Source: a virus. From it: a DNA stretch of 32,160 nucleotides. The notes beneath the pieces were generated by a model that was not told the DNA's origin, ran no database searches, and saw only the letters and a list, made by a program, of their open reading frames with translations. Positions 23,179 through 30,516 of the stretch are shown one piece after another. Each line of letters opens with the position of its first letter. The first letter of the stretch is position 1. Position numbers and translations under genes: made by a program. The DNA lies in the IMG/VR virus record IMGVR_UViG_3300047491_001570, positions 1 to 32,160 of that record; one strand, written 5' to 3'.

Positions 23179-24219
23179 ATGGAGAGGCATGTTTTTGACC
23201 CGAACCAGCCGACAGGATCCATGTCGCTGGAGAATATGAGGAATGTGCTGAGGGCGCTATTTCAGGGTGATTTTCTTCCTCTGCGTCCGCGTGCGACGTT
23301 TATATTCGAGGATTTTGAATATTCAACGGACGCGCTGGCACAGTCGGCTTGGAGCGGCACGGGGGTCACGGTTACACGCTCAACAGTGAAGCAGGAGGGG
23401 AACTTTGCGCTTCAGGCCGTTGTAGACGGAACCGGTAACCGGCAGGTTGCCCGGGCGCAGGTCTTGAACTTGGGAGGATTTAAGCAGGCGAAGCTTTGGC
23501 AGAGGTGTTCAGTTGCGGCTTCAGCGTTCAAGTTCTTTATCAAGGACGGATCCAACAATGAAAGTTTCTGGAATCTGACGGCGCATGCTACGGCCAGTAC
23601 ATGGAAGCAGGACACGATTACGCTTGGCACGCCGGATGGCAATAGCGGCACTCCTGCAAACCTCACTAATGTGGCGTCTTTTGGGTTTAAGGGGTTAGCG
23701 GCATCGGCCACATTTGTTTTTGACACGATTACCGCTATTTGCGGCGCGTCTGTTGCTGTCTCCCCGGCACTGGTGAGCAGTTTCTATCAGAACATCTATA
23801 TCGGATCTGCCAGGCTGAGTTTTACTGGTGGGGCTTCACCCGCGATCATGACGCCGCTTTCCAATCCAAGGATTGATCTGTTGACGATCAATTCATCCGG
23901 TGCTTTGGAGTGGACTTCCGGGGTAGAGGCTTCCAGTCCAGCAGAGCCGACATTTCCGTCAGGGAAGTTTCCGATTTGCCTCGTCTATTGCAAACCGACC
24001 ATGATCAAGGTGGTTGACTATGAGTTAAAGGATGCAAACCCGAATGAGGGATACATCTACAAGGATGTCAGGCCGTTGTTTCTTTTGGGGATGTCATCTT
24101 TTTTGTCGCTGACGGATTGTCCGACAAGTTTTACCGGTCAGGCAGGGAAGTCTGTCCGGGTGAAGTCTGATGAAACAGGGCTTGAGTTCGCGTTCCCGAA
24201 TGCGACGTACGCGGAGTGA
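23179..24219 (+). CDS. virion/tail fibre-like protein
   Basis: A 346-residue protein with an N-terminal helix (SLENMRNVLRALFQGDFLPL), then a beta-rich domain about 45-190 that looks like a carbohydrate-binding jelly roll (FEDFEYSTDALAQSAWSGTG, SFWNLTAHATASTW). A repetitive Ser/Thr/Ala-rich beta region follows, and the C-terminus reads SVRVKSDETGLEF, as in many phage fibre or surface proteins. The position after the tip gene supports a host-contact structure. ATG 23179 is three codons after the zinc-ribbon stop, with a weak ribosome binding site (AAAGG). Confidence 0.6.
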   Translation: MERHVFDPNQPTGSMSLENMRNVLRALFQGDFLPLRPRATFIFEDFEYSTDALAQSAWSGTGVTVTRSTVKQEGNFALQAVVDGTGNRQVARAQVLNLGGFKQAKLWQRCSVAASAFKFFIKDGSNNESFWNLTAHATASTWKQDTITLGTPDGNSGTPANLTNVASFGFKGLAASATFVFDTITAICGASVAVSPALVSSFYQNIYIGSARLSFTGGASPAIMTPLSNPRIDLLTINSSGALEWTSGVEASSPAEPTFPSGKFPICLVYCKPTMIKVVDYELKDANPNEGYIYKDVRPLFLLGMSSFLSLTDCPTSFTGQAGKSVRVKSDETGLEFAFPNATYAE

Positions 24220-24222
24220 TAA

Positions 24223-24942
24223 ATGCCACATCTTTTACCGCCCAAACAATGTTCAACGAATACGCCGACATGGACAGATCCGACGCTTACGGCCAATACG
24301 ATTAAGGCTCGCAATGATCATGTTGAGGAATTGCGGATCAAGGTCAATCTGGAGTTCACGCGCCGGAGTTTGGCGACGACTGTCTTTACGGATGTCACGC
24401 TGACAGCGGATGTGACCAAGATCAGAAACGATCATGTCGCGGAATTGCGTACGGCATTGCAGAACATCAAGACCGGCAGAGGGGAGGCCGGATATTGCGT
24501 TCAGGATGTTTCCGGCTGTATGGATTTTACAGACGCGGCATTGACGGCAAACACGATCAAGGCGCGAAATGATCACATTGCGGAGTTGAGGTCGAAACTT
24601 CAGGCATTGATGACGGGATGTATTTGTGAGGCCGAGCAGTGTCAGTATTGCGCGGATTGCGGGTATTACTACCAGACGTGTTCTCATGCGGGTGTCGCCT
24701 GTGATGATCACAAATATAGCGAGTGTCATCACAGCATGGTCGATCATCGGGTGTGCGCCAGTTACAACATGGCGGCTGGTACCGTTCATCCGTATAAAGC
24801 GGCTTCCGGCGATCCGTTATCGACAACGCCGTGGGATGGCTATGTGCCGTGGGCCCCGCAATGTAACTATACGCCACCCGGGAGCAACTGGGGAGCAACG
24901 CATTCGGATTGGAACTGTAAGTGCAATCCGTACACATGGTGA
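24223..24942 (+). CDS. three-repeat protein with Cys- and aromatic-rich tail; candidate radical-SAM substrate
   Basis: A 239-residue protein in two parts. Residues about 17-127 hold three copies of a 26-residue repeat of the form (W/F)TD-x-x-LTA-x-x-x-K-x-RNDH-x-x-ELR (17-42, 55-80, 102-127), a motif also found in bacterial surface proteins. Residues 133-239 contain 12 cysteines plus many Tyr, Trp and His, e.g. CQYCADCGYYYQTCSH, and end NCKCNPYTW. The tail could be a metal-binding or disulfide-rich domain exposed on the virion. Because three radical SAM genes follow in the same operon, it is also the best candidate for a modified substrate. There is no signal peptide. Function is unproven. 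Confidence 0.65.
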   Translation: MPHLLPPKQCSTNTPTWTDPTLTANTIKARNDHVEELRIKVNLEFTRRSLATTVFTDVTLTADVTKIRNDHVAELRTALQNIKTGRGEAGYCVQDVSGCMDFTDAALTANTIKARNDHIAELRSKLQALMTGCICEAEQCQYCADCGYYYQTCSHAGVACDDHKYSECHHSMVDHRVCASYNMAAGTVHPYKAASGDPLSTTPWDGYVPWAPQCNYTPPGSNWGATHSDWNCKCNPYTW

Positions 24943-24948
24943 GGATTT

Positions 24949-25329
24949 ATGTTTGAGGATCAGAGTTTGTCAGATCAGAAGACGCGGATAGTGGCAAAAA
25001 ACACAACAGACAACCCGGTTACCGAGTTGATTTACTGGGTGAGGATGAATCTGGATGACGCCGGTGTCTTGGCATTTACACAGGGGCATTTCACAAGCAT
25101 TGCTTCCCTGAGCGATGCGTTAAAGCAGACGATTCAGGAACTGGGCATCTTGGATGACAAGGGGTTGGTGTCGAATTTCAGTTTCTTTATATCGGGTGAG
25201 AAAAAACATGAGGTGTTCTTGGCGGGAGTAACTGGATTGAGCGTGGATCAGAAGGCGATGGTTTCAGCGCGATTTGGCGTTGATGTCGTTGAGGTTGATC
25301 TGAACCTTTATCGATTGGATTGGCAATGA
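24949..25329 (+). CDS. hypothetical protein coupled to the radical SAM genes
   Basis: A 126-residue protein with no family I recognise and no cysteines. It looks like a small alpha/beta domain: hydrophobic strands (ELIYWVRMN, NFSFFISG, HEVFLAGV, DVVEVDLNLYRLDW) separate helices (SDALKQTIQELG, SVDQKAMVSARFG). ATG 24949 follows GTGAGGA, and its stop overlaps the first radical SAM start as ATGA, so the two are probably made in fixed ratio. It could be a peptide-recognition partner, a substrate, or an unrelated virion protein. Confidence 0.6.
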   Translation: MFEDQSLSDQKTRIVAKNTTDNPVTELIYWVRMNLDDAGVLAFTQGHFTSIASLSDALKQTIQELGILDDKGLVSNFSFFISGEKKHEVFLAGVTGLSVDQKAMVSARFGVDVVEVDLNLYRLDWQ

Positions 25330-26507
25330 GCGTTTTCAGTTTAGAAGAAAGTCAGGCGATCGGTGATTTGCCGTCACAGTGCCGCGAGGTCATCAAAAAG
25401 CACAAGTTTGATGTCAGCGCGGTCATTGGTGAGAAAGCGGATTACACGACGATATATTTCCTGATGACGCAGGACTGTAATCTTCATTGTCCGTATTGCT
25501 ATCAGCCAAGGGAATTTCGTCAAAAGGACAGCGGGATCACCCGGGAGATCATCGATTGTTCCATGGGTTTTCTTGTCAGAACATTTAACGAGGCCAAGAT
25601 CAAGTTCAGCATCTTTGGCGGTGAGCCGTTTGTGAATCTGGACATGATGCGGTATCTGGTCGATACCTACCGGATGTTTCCTTATGTGGTAACAACCAAC
25701 GGTTTGGTGTTGGCAGAGAACGCAGAGGCCCGGGATTGGGTGATGTCGCGCAAAGGGACGATTCGGTTGAGTGTCAGTATCCGGGCGTTGAGGCAGAAAT
25801 TTGGCGCCGGGTATCTGGATGCGGCCCGGCCGGTCTTGGATGTGATCAGGCATAACGGTGGTGATGTTCACTTTGTCATTGATGACCCGGATGAGCCGGG
25901 CATTTTTGAGGAGATCAAATATCTGTTTGAGTATCTGGTGCCGGTGGTCAGGATCTCGACCGCGCGGCATTGGGATCGCATCAAGGATAAGAACGAGGCG
26001 TACAAGGCATTGCTCAAGCGGGTGGCGGATTACGTTTACTTCGACGGTATCCCTAAGTGGGGCCGGTGTCAGTGGGATTCCGTTTTTAAGCACAACATTT
26101 ATCGCAGGCTAAAGGGTGAGGCTGTCAGGAACGTTCCTCCGACCTTTTGCGGGTGCGGGTATTTTTATTTGGCGATCAACAACCGTGGCGAGATTTACCC
26201 ATGTGATTTTTTCGCCAACTTCCCTGAGTTCAAGATCGGGGATGTGTTTAACGGTTTTAACGAGACGTCGATGTTTTTTCGCAAGATGGGCGAGTGGATT
26301 GACGGCCTTTATGAGGATTGCCGGGGTTGCGAGGTATGCGAGGGCGGTGATATCCGGCTTTGCCCGCGGGCAATGTGTCTGGCGGAGAACTATATCAAGA
26401 CAGGCAATCCGCTTAAACCGGCCGTGAATCACTGCTGGGCGAACAGGGTGGAGTATTTCATCTTCGATTACATCGCAAGGCGGGCAATCGAACTGGGGAT
26501 TAAATGA
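25326..26507 (+). CDS. radical SAM protein with SPASM-like C-terminus (first of three)
   Basis: A 393-residue radical S-adenosylmethionine enzyme. The signature CNLHCPYC (Cys51, Cys55, Cys58) binds the catalytic 4Fe-4S cluster, and FGGEP at 97-101 contacts SAM. The C-terminal third is rich in cysteines (CGCGYFY, IYPCDFF, DCRGCEVCEG, LCPRAMC, NHCWAN), the pattern of SPASM auxiliary clusters in enzymes that modify peptides and proteins, such as sulfatase-maturing enzymes and sactisynthases. I start at ATG 25326 in an ATGA overlap. The reaction is unknown. Its place in the phage late operon is unusual. Confidence 0.88.
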   Translation: MSVFSLEESQAIGDLPSQCREVIKKHKFDVSAVIGEKADYTTIYFLMTQDCNLHCPYCYQPREFRQKDSGITREIIDCSMGFLVRTFNEAKIKFSIFGGEPFVNLDMMRYLVDTYRMFPYVVTTNGLVLAENAEARDWVMSRKGTIRLSVSIRALRQKFGAGYLDAARPVLDVIRHNGGDVHFVIDDPDEPGIFEEIKYLFEYLVPVVRISTARHWDRIKDKNEAYKALLKRVADYVYFDGIPKWGRCQWDSVFKHNIYRRLKGEAVRNVPPTFCGCGYFYLAINNRGEIYPCDFFANFPEFKIGDVFNGFNETSMFFRKMGEWIDGLYEDCRGCEVCEGGDIRLCPRAMCLAENYIKTGNPLKPAVNHCWANRVEYFIFDYIARRAIELGIK

Positions 26508-27601
26508 AAACACCGGTCTATAAGTCTGTTTATTTATACCTGACACACGCATGCAACGCGGGGTGCAGTTTCTGTTACCGCAGAGGGTTGTTCCAGCGCA
26601 ACCGGCGAGAGGATCTGGGCCCGGCTTTCATGACAGAGGAGATGGCTTCCAAGGTTCTTGATTTTGTTTTTTCTCGGTTGGAGTTGGATCCGAAGTTCTC
26701 CATCTATTTCTGGGGAGGCGAACCGCTTCTAAACATGAAAGTTATCAGGGCGGTTGTGGAGAGGTATCCGCAGTTTTTCTTTCATACCAATACCAGCGGC
26801 AAGCCGGTGACCGAGGAGATGTTCAACTGGTTCATGGCGCACCGGAACATGAGCCTCACTTGGTCATTGGGCAACGCTTATGAGAAATATGGCGGTTTGC
26901 TTCAAAAGGGCAAGGCCGAGTCGTGGGCATTTCGGCTGGTCAAAGATAATCTGGCCAATAACGTAAATTTTATGGTCACGCAGTATGACCGGTTTGTTGA
27001 GGATTTTGATTATCTGGTTGAGAACGTCACGCGCAACATCACGATCGATCTGGCGACCCGGGTTGAGCATAAGGAAGAGGATTTGGAGAGGTTTGCGGAT
27101 GAGTATTTCCGGCTTCTGGAAAAGTATCGGCATGATGAGGTGTTGTTTCGATTGATCAACCCGGCGTTTCACAGCAATCTTTATTTCCGGGAGTTCGGGC
27201 TTAAGGCACAAGTCAGACCGTTTCATTATTGCCGGTCAGGGTTGGAGAGGTTGTTCATTGATACGGCTGGCGGTATCTGGCAGTGCGACAACATGTACAT
27301 TTGCCAGCATAACCGGCTTGGGGATATCGATTCCGGCATTGATTATTCGCGTCTGGAGCTGGCGTGGGCGATTGATGCCGATCGGGAGAGGTATCTGGGG
27401 CAACACTGCCGAGATTGCGAGCTGTACGGTGTCTGCCCGCGCAACAAGTGCCTTGGACTCAATTTGGAGTGGATGGGAGACATGTTTAAGCCCGAGCCGT
27501 CGTTTTGCAAGATGTGCCGGGTGCTTTTCAAAATAACCAAGCGGTACATCGAGATCGAGAAAGGACAAAAGTATGCAGGAATTGGTAGGCGGGAAGAATA
27601 A
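26504..27601 (+). CDS. radical SAM protein with SPASM-like C-terminus (second of three)
   Basis: A 365-residue radical SAM enzyme. The cluster motif is CNAGCSFC (Cys17, Cys21, Cys24) and the SAM-contacting motif is FWGGEPLL (69-76). The C-terminal region again carries SPASM-type cysteines (HYCRSG, IWQCDNMYICQHN, HCRDCELYGVCPRNKC, SFCKMC). It starts in an ATGA overlap with the first enzyme. It is clearly different in sequence from its neighbours, so the three are not a recent tandem duplication and may act on different residues or in sequence. Substrate unknown. Confidence 0.87.
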   Translation: MKTPVYKSVYLYLTHACNAGCSFCYRRGLFQRNRREDLGPAFMTEEMASKVLDFVFSRLELDPKFSIYFWGGEPLLNMKVIRAVVERYPQFFFHTNTSGKPVTEEMFNWFMAHRNMSLTWSLGNAYEKYGGLLQKGKAESWAFRLVKDNLANNVNFMVTQYDRFVEDFDYLVENVTRNITIDLATRVEHKEEDLERFADEYFRLLEKYRHDEVLFRLINPAFHSNLYFREFGLKAQVRPFHYCRSGLERLFIDTAGGIWQCDNMYICQHNRLGDIDSGIDYSRLELAWAIDADRERYLGQHCRDCELYGVCPRNKCLGLNLEWMGDMFKPEPSFCKMCRVLFKITKRYIEIEKGQKYAGIGRREE

Positions 27602-28730
27602 GAACGAAATCAGGAGCATCGATCTGTTCATTACAGAGCGGTGCAACATGGACTGTGAATATTGCTTTCACCCCAAAGGCGACAGCGTGTTGTCGTTTGA
27701 TCAGGGCAAGAAAATCTTGGATCGGATGAAGGCAATTAGCCCGGATGGTCTGCAGATTACCTTCTTTGGCGGTGAGCCATTGATCTTCCCGCAGACGGTT
27801 CTGGATTTGGCGCGGTACGCCCGGGATCTCTGGCCGGATAAGGACGGCAGGCATATGGCGGTCTTTAGCGTGTCAACGAACGGCACATTTTTCGATGAGG
27901 ACGTGTTCCGGCAGTTCAAGGATCTGCATTTCTCAATTCAGGTCAGTTGTGATGGAGATGAGGCAACGACCATGGAGCATCGCAAGGGCAATTGGTCCAA
28001 GGTTGTTGAGAACATGAAGAAGATGCTGGCCATATTCCCGGATCTGGGTGTTCGCATGACCTATACACCCAAGACAGTTGGCAGGCTTGCCATCAACGTG
28101 CAGTTTTTGCATCAGGAGGTTGGGGTTCAAAAGATCATGCATCATGCGGTCATGGAGGCTGATTGGACGGATGAGGCCGTTGAAAAATACTCTTATCAGC
28201 TCAACCAGCTTTATCATTACCGCCGATATTGCATCCGGCAGGGGATTCCTCTGCAGATCGCGTTTATCGACAAGCCCCTTAAGGTCGTCAATGACGAGGT
28301 TCCGCCGGAAATGAACTATTGCGAGGCCGGGAAATCCTATTTGGCCATCTTGCCTGACGGCGACGTTTATCCATGCCACCGTGCGGCCAGTGCCCGGGTG
28401 TTTAAGCTGGGCAATATTTTTGATGAGAGGCCGTTCATCCGGGGCGTGTTTTTGAGCATCAACAAGGAATACACCGGTTGCTGGAAGAATTGCCCCGCGG
28501 CCACGAGCTGTCACAGTTGCGTGATCACGCATCACAAGGTCAACGGCGATTTGACGCAACCGATCAGCAAATACTGCAAGCTGTGCCGTCTTGAGCATGA
28601 CGAGGCGATGAGATTCTTGCCGGTTGAATTGAGCGATCGGCGGGAACGAATGCTTTACAAAATCGGTCAGGTCTTGGTGGACGTGGCCAAGCAGAACGAA
28701 GAGATTTTAACGGCATTAAGAAAGGAGTAG
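27573..28730 (+). CDS. radical SAM protein with SPASM-like C-terminus (third of three)
   Basis: A 385-residue radical SAM enzyme. The motif CNMDCEYC (Cys24, Cys28, Cys31) and FFGGEP (64-69) define the core. C-terminal cysteines (MNYCEAG, VYPCHRA, GCWKNCPAATSCHSC, KYCKLCRLE) form a SPASM-like region. In overall arrangement it is the closest of the three to anaerobic sulfatase-maturing enzymes, as judged by eye. ATG 27573 follows AAAGGA and overlaps the second enzyme by 29 bases. A C-terminal helix (LYKIGQVLVDVAKQNEEILTAL) may mediate partner contact. Confidence 0.88.
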   Translation: MQELVGGKNKNEIRSIDLFITERCNMDCEYCFHPKGDSVLSFDQGKKILDRMKAISPDGLQITFFGGEPLIFPQTVLDLARYARDLWPDKDGRHMAVFSVSTNGTFFDEDVFRQFKDLHFSIQVSCDGDEATTMEHRKGNWSKVVENMKKMLAIFPDLGVRMTYTPKTVGRLAINVQFLHQEVGVQKIMHHAVMEADWTDEAVEKYSYQLNQLYHYRRYCIRQGIPLQIAFIDKPLKVVNDEVPPEMNYCEAGKSYLAILPDGDVYPCHRAASARVFKLGNIFDERPFIRGVFLSINKEYTGCWKNCPAATSCHSCVITHHKVNGDLTQPISKYCKLCRLEHDEAMRFLPVELSDRRERMLYKIGQVLVDVAKQNEEILTALRKE

Positions 28731-28734
28731 TTCC

Positions 28735-29028
28735 ATGACAGGTAATTCTATTGGGTTTGAGGAAATTGTCGTTGATGTCGGTGTGGTGGGCCTGAATCCG
28801 GCGATATTTCAACCGGCAATTGGAGACCCGGCCGCCAAGGCGTTTATTACGGCAGAGGGTGGAGCAATGCGGTATCGGATTGACGGATTGGATCCAACGG
28901 ATACGAGTGGGCATCCTCTATTGGATTCGGACTTCTTGGAGTTAAAGAGTATTTATCTTATTCGAAAGTTCCGGGTCATCAAACAGAGTGCAACCGCTGG
29001 GAAGCTAACGGTCACTTACGAAAGTTAG
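28735..29028 (+). CDS. small phage surface/decoration-like protein
   Basis: A 97-residue beta-rich protein. The segment GGAMRYRIDGLDPTDTSGHPLLDSDFLEL followed by FRVIKQSATAGKLTVTYE resembles small virion accessory proteins that recur near phage tail genes and are predicted to fold as a compact beta-sandwich. It starts five bases after the last radical SAM gene with AAAGGAG upstream and precedes the variable DUF1566 protein. It is probably structural; substrate status for the radical SAM enzymes cannot be excluded, but it has no cysteine. Confidence 0.6.
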   Translation: MTGNSIGFEEIVVDVGVVGLNPAIFQPAIGDPAAKAFITAEGGAMRYRIDGLDPTDTSGHPLLDSDFLELKSIYLIRKFRVIKQSATAGKLTVTYES

Positions 29029-29037
29029 GAGGGGGAT

Positions 29038-29574
29038 ATGCATATTCAGCAAGCGAGGACTTATAAGATCGAGAATATCCAGCCGCCAGCGCAGAATTTC
29101 TACGCGGCGTTGATGCAGACCGGCCAGAACTGGTCGCGGTATTGGGGAGATGATGGAGCATATCAAAAGGGTGCCAATATTTGGGGCGCACGATTCACTG
29201 ACAATGGGGACGGAACAGTCACCGACACCCTCACGGGTCTTATGTGGGTTCGTGATCCGTGGTCGTTGTTTTCGTGGCAGATGAGCTGGTATGACGCGGT
29301 TAATAATTGTGAGAATCTTGATTACGCGGGGTATCAGGATTGGCGGCTTCCGAATGTAATCGAGCTGGAATCACTCATTAACTATGCGTATTGCTATCTG
29401 TGCATTGACCAGATGTGGTTTTGGAATATCCAACAGAACTGGTATTGGTCTTCGACGGTTTACGCGCCGTACGATTATTACATTTGGATGGTCTATTTCG
29501 GTGACGGGCAAAGGTCTTACGCGGATCGGGACATGACCTACAACTACATCATCCCTGTCAGGGGTGGTCAATAA
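29038..29574 (+). CDS. DUF1566 receptor-binding-type protein, likely DGR target
   Basis: A 178-residue DUF1566 (Lcl C-terminal, C-type-lectin-like) protein. The core GARFTDNGDGTVTDTLTGLMWV (about 51-72) and AGYQDWRLPNVIELESLINY (about 97-116) are clear family signatures. The C-terminal part from Asn134 starts NWYWSST and is extremely rich in Tyr (nine in 45 residues), ending IIPVRGGQ. In diversity-generating retroelement systems this family's C-terminus is the hypervariable ligand-binding face and has this same WSST...PVRGG frame. It probably binds host receptors on the virion tip. ATG 29038 follows TAGGAGGGGG. No reverse transcriptase or template repeat was found in this window. Confidence 0.85.
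   Translation: MHIQQARTYKIENIQPPAQNFYAALMQTGQNWSRYWGDDGAYQKGANIWGARFTDNGDGTVTDTLTGLMWVRDPWSLFSWQMSWYDAVNNCENLDYAGYQDWRLPNVIELESLINYAYCYLCIDQMWFWNIQQNWYWSSTVYAPYDYYIWMVYFGDGQRSYADRDMTYNYIIPVRGGQ
29437..29574 (+). other. candidate DGR variable region
   Basis: The last 46 codons of the DUF1566 gene. Fixed-looking WSST and PVRGG segments flank codons dominated by TAC, TAT, GAT, GAC, ATC and ATT, as expected if AAC/AAT codons of a template had been mutated at adenines. The end contains CCCTG-T-CAGGG (29553-29563), a short inverted repeat near where an initiation-of-mutagenic-homing element would lie. Without a template repeat the boundaries are estimates. Confidence 0.5.
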
Positions 29575-29588
29575 CAAGGAGGTATCAA

Positions 29589-29834
29589 ATGGCAGAGAAT
29601 CAGACGGTAACGGTGGAGTACAGGGATGAGAAAAAGATCGTCACGCATCCGAACGGAGTTGTTTCGGAATACCCGAGAGTAGTCCTTGTGAGTTTTAAGA
29701 CACAGATGCAGAAGCAGAAACAAATGTTTGAAGATCAGATTGCCTCGATTGATCGGGATCTTGCGGCATTGGACGCCGCAAAAGTCTCTCCGGCCCCGGA
29801 GCCGACAACGGAAGGCGCTGGAAATGCCGGATAG
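29589..29834 (+). CDS. small coiled-coil protein
   Basis: An 81-residue protein with an N-terminal beta part (VTVEYRDEKKIVTHPNG) and a coiled coil about 35-65 (KTQMQKQKQMFEDQIASIDRDLAAL), then a Pro/Ala/Glu-rich tail. ATG 29589 follows AAGGAGG directly after the DUF1566 stop, so it could be a chaperone or anchor for that protein. The function is unknown. Confidence 0.65.
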   Translation: MAENQTVTVEYRDEKKIVTHPNGVVSEYPRVVLVSFKTQMQKQKQMFEDQIASIDRDLAALDAAKVSPAPEPTTEGAGNAG

Positions 29835-30096
29835 AGAGAATTGGACAAGATACATCACGCCGGTCTTGGTGACGATTGCCATCTTCATGCTCGGAGAGGT
29901 CATGGCGCAGGTGGGGCGCGTCGAGGAGAAGCTGTTTCATCACTTGTCGAATGATGAAATTCATATGCCCCGCAGTCAGTTCGTTACAAAGGCTGAGTTT
30001 GATCTTCAAAGCAAGTTTGCCGAGAAGGAAGCGGAGAGGATCTTGAAGGCAATTGATGAGTTAAAGGGCGATCTAAAGACGGGAGGTGTCAAATGA
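29824..30096 (+). CDS. single-pass membrane protein with coiled coil
   Basis: A 90-residue protein with one predicted transmembrane helix at about 10-28 (YITPVLVTIAIFMLGEVMA) and a charged helical C-terminal domain (about 55-88). It overlaps the previous gene by 11 bases and the next by four. Size, topology and late position are compatible with a holin or spanin-like lysis component, or a haemolysin-XhlA-like protein, but sequence does not settle it. Confidence 0.6.
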   Translation: MPDRENWTRYITPVLVTIAIFMLGEVMAQVGRVEEKLFHHLSNDEIHMPRSQFVTKAEFDLQSKFAEKEAERILKAIDELKGDLKTGGVK

Positions 30097-30203
30097 ACGT
30101 GTTCATTGCTTTTGTTTTGGGAATCACGATCGGAGGGCTGGGGATGTTCTTTTATCTTTCAATTACGGGGAGGTTGAACAATGGCGGATCAGGAAAAGTT
30201 TAA
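30093..30203 (+). CDS. 36-residue membrane peptide
   Basis: A very small protein beginning at ATG 30093 in an ATGA overlap with the gene before. It is almost all one hydrophobic helix (VFIAFVLGITIGGLGMFFYL). GGGAGG lies upstream. Its 3' end overlaps the next gene by 23 bases in another frame. Compact arrangement and clear start signals favour a real gene, perhaps a small holin-like or spanin partner. Confidence 0.5.
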   Translation: MNVFIAFVLGITIGGLGMFFYLSITGRLNNGGSGKV

Positions 30204-30513
30204 CCTCTTCAAGTTCTTGGGGAGTTTCTTTCAGCTATTACCGTGGATCAAGAATATCCGGTACATGGTGGGTTTCGCATTGGCGGGCTTTGTGGGCCTG
30301 ACGATCTATCGGGCATTCTTTATGCCAACGCAGACCACAAAGCAGGTGACGCAGATCGTGGCACAGCGCGGGGCGCAGGTGACCGTTGATCAGAAGCGCG
30401 AGGAGAAGGCGTCTGGTTTGGCGGTTCATCCTTTTGTGGAGGGGTACGGCTTCGCTGAGTCAGACAAGCGGACAGGAGCGGGCGGCCGCGCGGGCTTGCG
30501 GGTGGAGTTCTGA
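30181..30513 (+). CDS. single-pass membrane protein, unknown
   Basis: A 110-residue protein with a hydrophobic segment at about 28-46 (YMVGFALAGFVGLTIYRAF) after a short cytoplasmic N-terminus and before a long polar region rich in Gln, Arg, Lys and Gly. ATG 30181 follows GGGGAGG. It may belong to the lysis or host-membrane cluster; no enzymatic motif is visible. Confidence 0.6.
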   Translation: MADQEKFNLFKFLGSFFQLLPWIKNIRYMVGFALAGFVGLTIYRAFFMPTQTTKQVTQIVAQRGAQVTVDQKREEKASGLAVHPFVEGYGFAESDKRTGAGGRAGLRVEF

Positions 30514-30516
30514 TCG

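Noticed and set aside
24280-24600. CRISPR or short-repeat array suggested by repeated DNA
   Set aside because: The three similar units are protein-coding repeats in frame (RNDH-x-x-ELR), with variable length between them and no palindromic repeat.
25374-26093. Long antisense open frames under the radical SAM, tail-tip and Cys-rich genes
   Set aside because: They lack ribosome binding sites and recognisable domains and are explained by codon bias of the forward genes.
26507-28730. Recent tandem duplication of the radical SAM genes
   Set aside because: Apart from cluster and GGEP motifs the three sequences differ clearly, so ancient divergence or separate acquisition is more likely.
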